Translations under genes and position numbers: made by a program
In this document: one piece after another, positions 1 to 41,600 of the stretch
How positions within the stretch are numbered: the first letter of the stretch is position 1
Layout of the letters: every line of letters starts with the position of its first letter
Assembly: GCF_965638725.1 (NCBI RefSeq)
Contig: NC_134963.1
Coordinates: forward strand, 12,490,501 to 12,554,500
Length of the DNA stretch: 64,000 nucleotides
Direction: 5' to 3'
DNA from: Aptenodytes patagonicus
Taxonomy: Eukaryota; Chordata; Aves; Sphenisciformes; Spheniscidae
The notes under the pieces: generated by a model
Databases searched by the model: none
Told to the model about the DNA's origin: nothing
Seen by the model: the letters and a program-made list of their open reading frames with translations, nothing else

Positions 1-604
1 CTCCCTTAGCAACAGGCTGAACAGTGAGGTAGGTTTGGGGAGCTGGCTGTGGTTAGCTGCAGCGGCAGAAGGCAGGGCCAGCTCTGAAGTAAGCTTTAAT
101 GCTTTCAGGAACGGCTTAATTTGCTACACAGGTTTGTTTGCTGCAACAAAAGGCAGAATCTGTCACCACCTCCAGTATTTGTTTCTATCAGATGAAGCAT
201 GTTATGGGAGCTCTTTTCCACAGCAGTGGGCTCAGCGCTGTCTCACTGCTCCTCTGGGCCTGCACCAGGCAGTGCTGTGGGACTATAAGGTACAAGGAAA
301 CATTTCTCAGCTCCATGGTTTGCCTGGCTTCACAGTCATCATTTAGCTGTAGCAATGTCAGTGAATAAGCCAGTTTATGAGGGAGGGACAGACTTCACTT
401 GGCTGCTTGTTTTTTAAAGATGCTATATGGGGTCCTCTGCTTACAGTAGAGAATGCTTCTGGCCCTTTGTATGTAGCTGAAACATCTGTTTCTTAAAGAG
501 CAGAGTCCCTTCTTTTCTACTATATCACCTTTACTGAGACTCTGCCTCCAAGCAGTGATACTCACCCCATGCGCATATATGTTTTGGTTTTTTTTTTAAT
601 CTAG
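1..604 (+). other. PIK3IP1: PIK3IP1 last intron (3' part)
   Basis: No exon of PIK3IP1 or another gene could be recognised here. The stretch ends in a polypyrimidine run (about 588-597) and the acceptor TCTAG at 600-604. Open frames at 35-368 match nothing I know. Confidence 0.7.
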
Positions 605-812
605 AGGGAAAGACCTGAAGGAAAAGCATGAACAGAAAGTTTATGAGCGTGAAATGCAGCGCATCACACTGCCGCTCTCAGCGTTCACCAATCCTGCCTG
701 CGAGCTTGTAGATGAGAACACAATTGTGGTGCACACCAACCAGACGCCTGTGGAGGACATGCACGATGGCAGTGGCCCGCTTATGGGGCAGGCGGGTACT
801 CCTGGTGCCTGA
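605..812 (+). CDS. PIK3IP1: PIK3IP1, last coding exon (partial gene)
   Basis: This exon encodes the C-terminal 68 or so residues of phosphoinositide-3-kinase-interacting protein 1, a single-pass membrane protein with an extracellular kringle domain whose cytoplasmic tail restrains PI3K. It begins after a T-rich tract and TAG at 602-604, with one base of a split codon, and reads GKDLKEKHEQK, then EREMQRITLPLSAFTNP, CELVDENTIVVHTNQTPV and the terminal PLMGQAGTPGA before TGA at 810-812. From memory, the human tail is nearly the same. Only the cytoplasmic tail is here; the kringle, signal peptide and membrane segment must lie left of base 1. The gene runs towards LIMK2, as in human. Identification is by recalled sequence, not a search. 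Confidence 0.93.
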
Positions 813-2230
813 GCAGCTTGGGCAGGAGCGATACAGGCTGAGCAAAGCCTCCAGCTTCCCACTGTGAGTGCGGGGGTTGCGTGTGTTCATTTCTATTTTG
901 TTTTCTTTTTGATGAAAGCCAGATGAAGGTGATGCAGAGGGACAGAGCAACGGGCTATTCATCACGGTCTGTTTGAGGGACACCATTCAGTGCATGACCA
1001 GCTGGGGACTGGTGTGGTGGACCCTGCTGCTTCCTCCCACCTATCTCTATGGCATGCCAAGGAGCTGGGGGGGATGATGGGCCAGGCTCACAGCTGGCCG
1101 CAGATCCCATAGCCTGGAGTGTGGTCTTGGCTTCCTCTTTTTCTGTTCCTTTCCTATTTAACGGTGTGCACTGTTACTTAAGTTTCAGCCTGGAACCCCA
1201 GGAGGGAGCAGTACTGCAGGGACTGAGGGGAGCTTCAGTCAGACTTAGCTAGATAATTACACTCTGATTATAGTTCCTGCCTTTTTGCTTTAGTGGCTGA
1301 GAGCTGGAGGCACTGTCCAGAATCCTGCTACTGGATCAGGTTTTTTTCCAAGGAAGAGTTTATTTGAAGGATGCTTTTGGCCAGGAGCAGTATGTTTAGC
1401 CCCAGTGTCAATTTGGAAAAGCTCTTCTCAAGCTCTTGACAAATCCAGGTCTTCCAGGGCTGAGGCCACATCTCCATTCCCCTGTGGTGCTACATGCACA
1501 GCCACAGTTGTAGGCGTCCAGGTGGTCTGTGCCTCCTGCTCACTTAACAGAGCAGGAGACCAAAGGCCAGCAGTAGATAGTTGTGAAGAAAACAAACTGC
1601 CCTTCAGTTACCTACAGCAGGTTGAGCACTGAGGATAGATAACATCCTCTTCCCCATTCCCTTGGCTTTCTACAGAGCCAGCTCTGGACAGAGTGGCCAA
1701 GCCAGCTGTGGAGGTCACCCCAGCCATGATGCAGCAGCAGCTCTTGCTCTAAGGGCAGGACAAGGCAGCTGCTCTTGCAAGATCCCAAAGTTACAGCATG
1801 GCTCCTGGCCCAGCCTCCTTCACACACACTCAGCTTGTGCAGCAAGACTACTTGCTTACAGAGCCTGGCCCTATTGAGAGGTTTTGTAACAACTTTTATT
1901 AGCATTTCAGGGGGTTTGGAAGGGATGGTTGCTGCAGTGTCTCCCAAATGGCACCAAGGCAAGGCCAGTTCAGGGAAACATCCATCCCCGCCTCAGGGCA
2001 TTCAAGCCATTCAAGTAAGTTTTCTAGCCATCTGCTTTATAGCTGTGGGCCTAACAGGGAGCAGCACTTGGCAGCAGGGGTTTTAGTGTTAATGTTTGAT
2101 TCAGAAAAGGGAAACGTTTTATTTTTAAATGCCTTTGAATACCATTTCTTTGTAAAATGTTTTAAATACCTCATTATGAGAAGGTGCAGATTGTGGTACC
2201 TTGTATTAAAGCTTAAAAAAAAAAAGCTCT
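813..2230 (+). other. PIK3IP1: PIK3IP1 3' UTR with probable poly(A) site
   Basis: This follows the PIK3IP1 stop codon and contains no recognisable coding exon. An ATTAAA hexamer at 2205-2210, followed by an A-run at 2214-2224, is the most plausible cleavage signal and would give a UTR of about 1.4 kb. The end point is inferred; transcript data would fix it. Confidence 0.6.
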
Positions 2231-3085
2231 GTAGACTTGTGTGGACTGTGGCTCATCTGTACATTCCTCCTGCCAGAGCAGCATCCTTTTGCTTGTTGCA
2301 GACTTCAAGTTGAGGAGAAGGGAAGAGGCCACTTCAGTTTGCCAGGCCCAAAGGTAAATCCCTACAAGCAGTGCCTCCGCTCACCAGCACTGACAAGGGG
2401 CGTGGAGCTTGTCTCCTTGCTGCCAGCAGCTAGTCTTGGAGTGGGACACGGTTCCTGAAAAGCAGCTGTGGGTGTGTGAGCTGTGCTGACTAGCAGGCTG
2501 GCCTGTGGAAAGACGCTCTCAGTTGCAGCCCCTTCCTGCACTGACATGGGTCAGTTCTGCTTTGGTGCCGCTCAGCAGCAGCTCCATCCCTCAGGGCCTT
2601 GCATTGGAAAACATGATGGAGACAGAGCACAGCAGGTTACAGGAGGCACTGACAGCTAGCATTTTCATTCAGTTGTTGCCTTAAATGCCCCAACAAATGC
2701 CCCTTGAACTACATATTTCAGAATAAGAGGTTTCCAACAGGCCGTATTTCTATCCCTGGATCAGAAAAGGAAAATGGAGAGAGACTCCATGTTCTGCTGA
2801 CGCCTGTCCACCCTTAAAAAAACCCCAACAACCACCAACCAACAAAACTTGACAACTTCTTCCCTTTCCATCACTCCAGGTAAATAGTACTATAAAGCAC
2901 TTGCACTGCATCTCTGTAGTTCTGTAAATGTGGCAGAGCCCTTTGGCTCAAGAAAGGGAGTTCTAGATGATACCTGATCTGTGCGGTTTTGATGTTGCCA
3001 TTTTGTGACAGCAATAGAAACCCGAGAAAGTTACAGCTTCCTGCTTTATATAACACAGAGACAACAAAATCTTGTTTTCATAGCA
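2231..3085. other. Intergenic spacer between convergent genes
   Basis: This lies between the probable 3' ends of PIK3IP1 (+) and LIMK2 (-). I see no gene, RNA or clear repeat in it. Confidence 0.5.
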
Positions 3086-4931
3086 TACATTTACTGCTTT
3101 TTAATTTAGTTAGAACATGGAGCTGTGCAAATCACAGTTCATAAACCCCACCCACACATCACCCAGGACTCTCCCCTTCAGGGGTCCCCTCACAAACCAG
3201 CCTGGGAGGGGGAAAGAAAGGGCAAAGCCTATTGACAATCCTGAATCCACTGGACCCAGTTTAGAGAGGCTCCTCCACTGACTCACAGCACAGGGAGTCC
3301 CCAGTGTTTCTAAAACACCACTACACAGACTAAAAACACCCCCCCACACACACACACCTTTTGTCAGGTGATGGCTGGTCCCATGTTACTTTACATAATA
3401 CTTTAAACTCATGGGTAGGGGAGGAAATCAAAGTAACACCAAAGACTAACACCCATTCCCCACCATTCAATACCGAAGGGGGGGGGGGGGGGGTAGAAAG
3501 GAGCACACTAAAAATCCAGTTAAACCAAGATGTTTGTGAAACTTAAGAGCAGGACTTGAGCCAGTTTTTTGTTCAGTTCTGCCAACCACATGAGCTACTG
3601 CAGCAGTAGCTTTCTTCCTTCTCCCACCGAGGGAGGAAGAAGGGAAGTGCTGGAAGAAAATACACTCCCACCCACCTCCCAATGACTCCAAGCCCTTTTT
3701 TCTCCCCAAAAGCAGGGAATGACCCTGAGGAAAGTTTCTGCTTGGAGAATCAGCTCAGGTGCTGCAGCAGCAGCAGCAAGAAGGACCTTCAAAGGGAGCA
3801 ACTTGCACAGCCTGCAGGAAAGGATGAGGTAATGGCAACTGAATTACTAGTTCTCCAGCTGCCACTCTTGGGAGGATGGGACATTCTCCAGCACTTTTCT
3901 GTTCATGACAAGTCCATCCTTTAAGTAACCTTGGGCATGTCCCCCTTTGCCACTGTCCATGCACAAAGACTGAGCCACTTCAGACCTTTGGCTTTCTGAA
4001 GAGCACCTTCTGTCACCTCATGTCCACAGGCCGAGAGCTCAAGCAGCTTCAGCACTCCAGGGATGTCCACAGCCAGTGCCTAGTGCAGTTCTAAACATTC
4101 AGGTTCAAATATTTTCACCTAGGTTAAGGTTCTTGGGCAGGCAAACTCACTGTGCAGGCTCAGGGTCAGAAGATGAGCTCAAGTGGCTCATTTGCTGCCT
4201 GCCTTGTTCACCATCAGGAGGGGCAAGCAGAGCTCAGTCTTAGTGTTTCTAGGCAGGCTTTTGGAGGTATTCAGAGACAGAGGAGGAAAAAACCCCACAA
4301 AACCAAACCAAAACAAAAATTTATACACGCTTCCCCACAGACAAGGTATTTCAGGAGAGCTGCCCAATTCCTGGGTCTTTTCACTCCCTCCCCTGATGCA
4401 CATTGGAGGCCAAATCTCAGTGGGTTGTTCTGGAAGACACATGCACAAACATACACGCACATGCTGTCCTAGTGGGGCCTTTTGCCAGATGTCCAGCTTT
4501 CTGAGCAGGGTAGTCAGTGGGAGAAGCAGTTCCAGAAGTGCTGGTCCTTGCCCAGGAGAGTCTCCTATAGCAATTCCCTCCCTGGCAGCCAGGCCAGGGT
4601 GGCTTCACAGCTTGCAGCCAAGTTCTAAGGCACCACAGTAAAGAAGCCTCAAAAGGCCAGAGAAACATTTCTCAAGCCAGAAAAATAGTGTTGAGCAGCT
4701 TTCCTAGGTGCAGTTGGCAGGAAATGGTCCTTTTTGCTTCTGAAACATGCCAGAAATCCATAGCGAATCAGGATGTCCAAGAGGAGGGGTGTTGGGTGGG
4801 GAGAGAGAGGCAATACAGCAAATGCACAGCGTTGTGCCCCATTAATGCCCTGGAAGTGGCTGAAGTGCATCTCCCTCCCTGTCACTCATCTCAACCCCAA
4901 TGGAAGTGGTGCAGGCAGCAGGACAAGTTGA
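3086..4931 (-). other. LIMK2: LIMK2 3' UTR
   Basis: On the minus strand this follows the LIMK2 stop codon. A reverse-strand ATTAAA at 3105-3100 is a candidate poly(A) signal, giving a UTR of about 1.85 kb. It contains a G-homopolymer (3478-3493 on +) and a short CAG/GCA run near 3764-3778. No other coding exon is visible. The end point is inferred. Confidence 0.55.
3478..3493. repeat. Poly-G run in LIMK2 3' UTR region
   Basis: Sixteen consecutive G on the plus strand (C on the LIMK2 sense strand). Length is likely to be unreliable in assembly. Confidence 0.9.
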
Positions 4932-35526
<30,595 letters not shown>

Positions 35527-36114
35527 CCCGCGCCGGCCTCGCCACCGCCCCGGGGCTCGCCCGCGCCTGACGTCAGCCGCTACGGAACGCGCGGTAGGTC
35601 ACTCCGCACCTGGTCCGGGAGCGCGCTCGCGCGCGCGCGCGCCCCCCCTTCCCCTCACTGCTATCTCAGCGCCGTGCCCCGCCCCGAGGGCAGCTTATCG
35701 CCCCGCCCTTTTCCTCGCCGCAGGCCAATCGGCACTCCGCCCCCCTCACGGCCACAGGCCAATCCCCGCGCTACTCCCCTGTGACCGTCCCGCCCCTTCC
35801 GCGGCGAGGACTAATGACAGCGCGGACACGCCCCCCGGTCCCTCCCACCACGTGCCGCGGCGGGCGGGCGCGCGCGGCGGCTCCCGTCGCTGGGCCTCCG
35901 TCTGTGCCGGGCCCGGCCCGGCCCGGCCTGGCCCCACCGGCCGCTGCCGCTCGCGGAACGCCCAAGATGCCCCGGTGAGGGAGAAGCGAGCTCCCGCCCC
36001 TCCCGCTTCCCGAGGCACGGACCAGCAACGCGCTCCTCATCCTGGAGGTAGGGATCGGGCAGGCGCCTCACCTCAGTCCGTCCACGAAGCACAAAGGAAT
36101 AGCGGCGCACTCCG

Positions 36115-38598
36115 GTCAATGTAAAACCATTTTTTATTTCTAAATCACTTTCACAACAGTGAAAATTAGTGAACAGTAATGGTAATGCACTAAACAAGCC
36201 ATTATGGGCTGTGTGCAGTCTGAGTACAAAGGGGGGAAGTGGTACGATACAAAAAGCACACCAAGAAAAAGGTAGGAACAAAAGCGTTAACACTTTTAGA
36301 CTATTTCATTCTTGTATTGCCAGAAAATAAGGACTCTCAGTCATGTTTCTGCAGCTACCTCCGTCTAAATCCATTATGTCTCTCACCAATAGATTGAAAA
36401 AAACCCCAAGCCATTAAAATTCTGTATTTTAAAACATAAGTGTTAGTTAAATCAGTTTCAATACCTCTTGAACCTATTACAGTCACTTTTCTGTCCTCTT
36501 TATTGGAAAAAGGCTTTAAAGGGATACCCTACTCCTCCCTGGACAACCTCTGCTCTTAGCATCGAGTTTCTCAATACAAAAAGGAGAAGGAAAACCATCC
36601 CTTTTACTACCACATGAACTTTCCCTTTTCATCAGCAGGTGGTGCTGCCTGCTCATGACAGGAAGTCAAAGCTGCGACATTGTACTACAGCCAGTTGCTT
36701 CTAAGAATGCAATAAATAGCCTTTCTCCTAGAAAGGGTCCTAGTTACCAAGTTATGCGCTTGAGAAGAACCATATACAGAAGTTAAGCTTCTCAAAAGTG
36801 CCACACAACAAAAGTTGAAGCACCACTTCAACTATTTATAGTTGAGCAATATATTCTGCCAGATTATCATCCAGTCAGGTATAAATTTGACTAGATGGGG
36901 CAAAACACTGCAGAAGCTTTGCAACATTCTACTTGCCAGATGGAATTTTGGAGGTAGGCAAGTTAAACTTCAGTCATCCTCTGTCTTGACACTAAAAGTG
37001 AACAGTTGATAATTACATAAATAAGCTTCTACAACAATTAATTAAGGTGTCCTGCTCAGGAACCTCATACATACACTAGAAAAACCCTAGCTATTGAAAC
37101 AAAGTTTCTGTGAGTTGATTTGTTTTGTCAGTTGTCTGTTGCCAGGGAAGTCACAATATTCATCTTGCAGGAAATCATTATGACTATCAGCGATCTGAAT
37201 CAAAATAATCTAAAAACAGTTAGAAAAAAAAATTGAATTGCCTAGTCAGAGAAATATGAAAACTGTTCATCTTGCTAGGGAATCCCTCCTATCTGCTGTT
37301 CTGAAGGAATCAACACACATACATCAGGAGTACTCTTTAAAGCTGTATACCCAACAGGATTCCAAAACGGCTACAGAGTGCTCACCTTCTGAACTATTTT
37401 CCCCTCGGCACATAAATGGTTGTAGTCTCCTCCAGCACTTCAAATTAATATCTTTGGTAGATACTGCAGAGACTTTTGCACTATAGCCATTCTGCTGTGG
37501 CATGGAGTAGCTGTATGCACCTGTAGAGAGAAGTTCTTCCAAATACGTTCCCTAGTGTGGCATATGCTAGCAAAGGCAGGATCTCATTTTTCCTCCTGTA
37601 TGATTTTACAATATGACAAGTTTAACCTCAAAACTCATGTAAAGATGCCTTTTGTTCCTCTCCCCAAACAAGCTGATCTCAGATCTGTAATAGGATTTTA
37701 TTTGGAGTACATGACTTTGCGTAGAAAGTCTCAAAACCTTGGGAAGAATAAATGTAGCTACAGTGACAAAGTTGCGAGGGGATTATCCATGAGTGCAGCC
37801 ACAGGCTGCTGCGCCGAACCGAGGAAGACAACACTGTTTTGTCAGTGAGGAACTGGGCTGGGTGAGGCAGACAGTGCGTCATACTGTTCAGCAACCCCAC
37901 CTGGCTCCACAACGAGAGAATCTTCCAGTGTCTGGCTCCAGCAAATTCAGGCTTTAAAAAATTGCAGCATAAATTTGTATCCCTTCTTCTAACAGCCATC
38001 AGAACCACTTCAGGAGGGGTTTTCCATCATGCCGGGAAATAACAGCAAGAAAAGAAACCAGTCTCCAAACCTGGTTCCATGTGCATCACGTGCTGTGCCC
38101 AAAGAGTCTCAGCAGTGCTGCAGATGATTTCCTGAAGAAGGTTGGATGTTGATGTGAAGACATTAAATAACATCCGCAGCTCTGGCAGATCCATCGTGGT
38201 TGCCAAGCATGAGATACTGATCACACTGCAGAAGTTTCCTTACCTGCCCAGTCTACCTTGGGGCAACTGTCTTTCACATAAACCTGGTGTCACTGGTTGG
38301 CACAGGATTTCAAAGCAGCACTCCTTTTAGGAGCAGAGCTCAAAGCTAGGCCCATGGTTTGTGGCAGGAACCTGTTATACAAGATAGCTGAGCTGAAATA
38401 CGCTTTTTAACCAATGTTTAATTTCCAACTCTGGTGCAAAATGCGAGATTCCTCATCGTGCTGTGGTACCACCAATTCCTGAAGCCCATAGTTAGCTATG
38501 GAACCAGACACCAAGAGGTTTAAAATGGGATGGGGATGCAGTTTGTAACTGTTTCAGTGGCCTTGTTGGCCATGAATATACAGAATAATGGAAAAGAT
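36115..38598 (-). other. RNF185: RNF185 3' UTR
   Basis: On the minus strand this follows the RNF185 stop codon. A reverse-strand AATAAA at 36138-36133 is the last good poly(A) signal before the LIMK2 promoter island, and another at 36504-36499 could give a shorter form. UTR of about 2.4 kb. The end point is inferred. Confidence 0.65.
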
Positions 38599-38696
38599 CT
38601 ATGCAATCAACAGCCAGAACATTATCACCAGAGCCACAAACAGGAAGAGGCGGGATAGGAACTGCTCATCCACATATTGAGGAGTCCCTGGAACAG
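38599..38696 (-). CDS. RNF185: RNF185 last exon (second membrane segment)
   Basis: This exon encodes [18 protein letters not shown], then [14 protein letters not shown] and TAG at 38601-38599. The protein ends within its second membrane segment, as in human. Confidence 0.96.
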
Positions 38697-41600
38697 CTGG
38701 AAAACAGGAAGTAAAAAAAACAGTTCAGCTCCTTCCTCTTCTCCAGAATTGTGTATATTCTGAACATAGTACATTCATAAATTGAAAGATATGCAAGGAA
38801 TCTACTTGGTAAGAAACTGTTGCTATTTCCTACCCTCAGACTGGCCAGCCATACTGGAAGATCAAAAGGAAGACTAGCATCAGCTCCCTGAAGCAGGACT
38901 TGTGGTAAACCTGCTCATGACTAATAGCAGCAGGCAGCTCCAAGTGCTAGAGTATAGGCAGGTCTGCTCACAGTACTTCTGGGGACAGTGCTGAGCTAAG
39001 TTCACTGCTTAGTTCACTGCTGAGTGCTGAACTAAGTTCACTGTTTCCAACCTGAGGAATGTTACCACCTCTACCTGAGCGCTCCTCCCCATCAAGGTGA
39101 AATGTCTCTGAATCAGGAAATGGTAAAACGGTTAAAGCTACGTGTGTAGCCTTGACCAAGAGAACTAATGACAAGCACATGAGCTCTAAAGCTCAAGCCG
39201 TGCCTTTCTGGAACTGCTGTATTGAATCCACAGATGAAAAGCAGATAAAGGAGTTCATTAAATTATGGCTGTTACCACAGCATATATTTACATACTCTGC
39301 AGCTCAGTCACACCTCCACACAAATTTTCAGTGGACACTGAAGTATAGTTAATAGGCAAGTTAATTTGACCCAAGGACAGCACAGGTCCTTGGCAACACA
39401 GGTGTGACATGAAGAATGTATTTCTGTTTCTCATAATTCCTATGCCATATGACATGGTGAAGATGATTTGCCAGGCACAACCTTTCACAGAGGAAGTCCA
39501 GAAAATCCTGGGCACTAGGTTTTCTTGTTCAAAACAGGTAGACTCAGTTTGTCTACAGTGAATATGGGGAGGAGGTTTTCTGGGGATTACTTGATTTTTA
39601 GAGAGCGAGACCACTACTTGGAGTAACCCAACTGTTTTTTCTCAGTTAAAACCAGTGAAGTTATTTCACCAGAAAGTTACTTCTTGTGGAATACAGATGA
39701 CTGTTTCAGAGAGAAATTTCTGAGAAAGGAACAATCTTTGCTGTCATTATTTTGTGGTACAGAGCACCAGTGTAAATTTTTCCTTCTCATCTTTCAGGGA
39801 ATGGTCCTTTCCTGCTGTTTTCAAAATATGGGTCTCTTTCATACACCCCTACTGACTCCGTTTTATTACTATTAGAAACTCTAGTCCAATTTGTCTCCTT
39901 TTTCAGAGGGAGTCTGCTGGAGTACCAGAGGAGACATTTGAATTAAAGGGAAGAAGTCTCCAGTACCACTGTCCCTCTCCAGTTCTGCTGTCCTCTCAAC
40001 AGGGCCTTCAGCAAATCATATGGAAGTGACAAACTTGCTTATATAAGCACTTGTACAAAACCTGTAAGACATAGACTATGTTCTCTACTGGGTGTTTTCC
40101 CTCATTTTGTGTTTCTGTATACAACACTGATTTACTTTACCGTTCAGAAAGTTTTGTCATTTAGCAGGCTGTTTGTTTAAAAGTTACAAGGGAGTTTGTA
40201 AAACATCTGTTTGTGACAGGACTCTCGGAGAAGATAGGATGCATGGTACCTGGGGGAGGTCGCCCGTCATTTATGTTGAATGCCGTTGCAAATATGCCAA
40301 AGGGAAACGCCCCAATTCCGAATGACATTTGGAAGCCACCATCACCAAACCCAAAGCCCTGGAATCCCTGGAGAGAACAAAGCAACAGAAGAGAAAAAAG
40401 GTACCAATCATTTAAAGCCTATTTCAGAATATTTTGTAAAAGTGCAGACACTCCCTCTCACTGGCTTTCCTACAGCTGAAGGAGTATCATGCTGTCTGGC
40501 AACTTTGAGTCTGCCACACTATTGTTAAATACCTTCTTAGTTCTCCTGGTCTTAAAATGTTTCACACAGTAGCAAACTTGCCAGAGCAACCCAAAAGTTT
40601 GAGAAAATGAAAACTAGGAACCGCAATTCTTGCTTAAAGGCCACAAATTAACAGAAGCGTTTCTGTAAGGTTTCTCAACTTAAAATAGTATATATCTGAC
40701 AATATATCAAAATCAACATTACCAATTCTATTTAGAATGTCTTAAAATGTATTAATAATTCTGTACTAATAGCTATTAGCCATATAACTATAAGAAAGGC
40801 ATTGTAAAAAAAATGACCTGCATTGATTTTCACGATACACGTGCATCATTAAAACATCCAGTAAAGTGATAAATTGCCAGTGGGATGCATACAGCATTAT
40901 AGAGAAGAACAGTACAAAAAAAAATTACCAGGGGGACTCTAATTAAGGTGGCAGATAAAGTCATCTGGGGCAGGAATGCAAGACATAAGGAGAGGAGGAA
41001 AAAAGGAAGAGTTACAATGCAACAACATTGACCCCTACAGGATCCAGACTAAAATTCCACATCAAGTCAAAAGATGAGTCTTCTGAATCAAGATGAATCC
41101 TACTGTATAAAAGCAGTGTACTATCTGAGAATCAACTGTATATGAATCTAAGTAGTTGCATCATGTTTAAAAACTGCGGAGAGCTCACAGTTGCCATGTT
41201 CTGTAATCCAGCAAACTGTCCTCTGGTCTCAGAATTAAAACAGTGATACCAATTCTGAAAAACCCTCTGGTCTATCATCTCCAAACAGTGGGAGGACAAA
41301 GATTATTTCACTCATATAACATAAACCAGACATTTCTGGGTTGATCCTTGATTTGAGGGGTTAGTCTTTTGACTATGACTCTTCAAGTCTTTTGCCATTA
41401 ACTATCAGGGACAACAAAGCACTCTGCATGGCAGGTCCTGCAATTATAGGAAACAGGAGGGCAGCATTACTACTGCTATGTCTTCATACCAGATTCCTCT
41501 GACTTACAGCAGCACCAGCTAAAAGGTTCAAACAAGGTATAGCAGCTGATTTAATAAGAAGGCAACTCCCCAGTGAGAGAGAACAACTACGCTCCCAATA

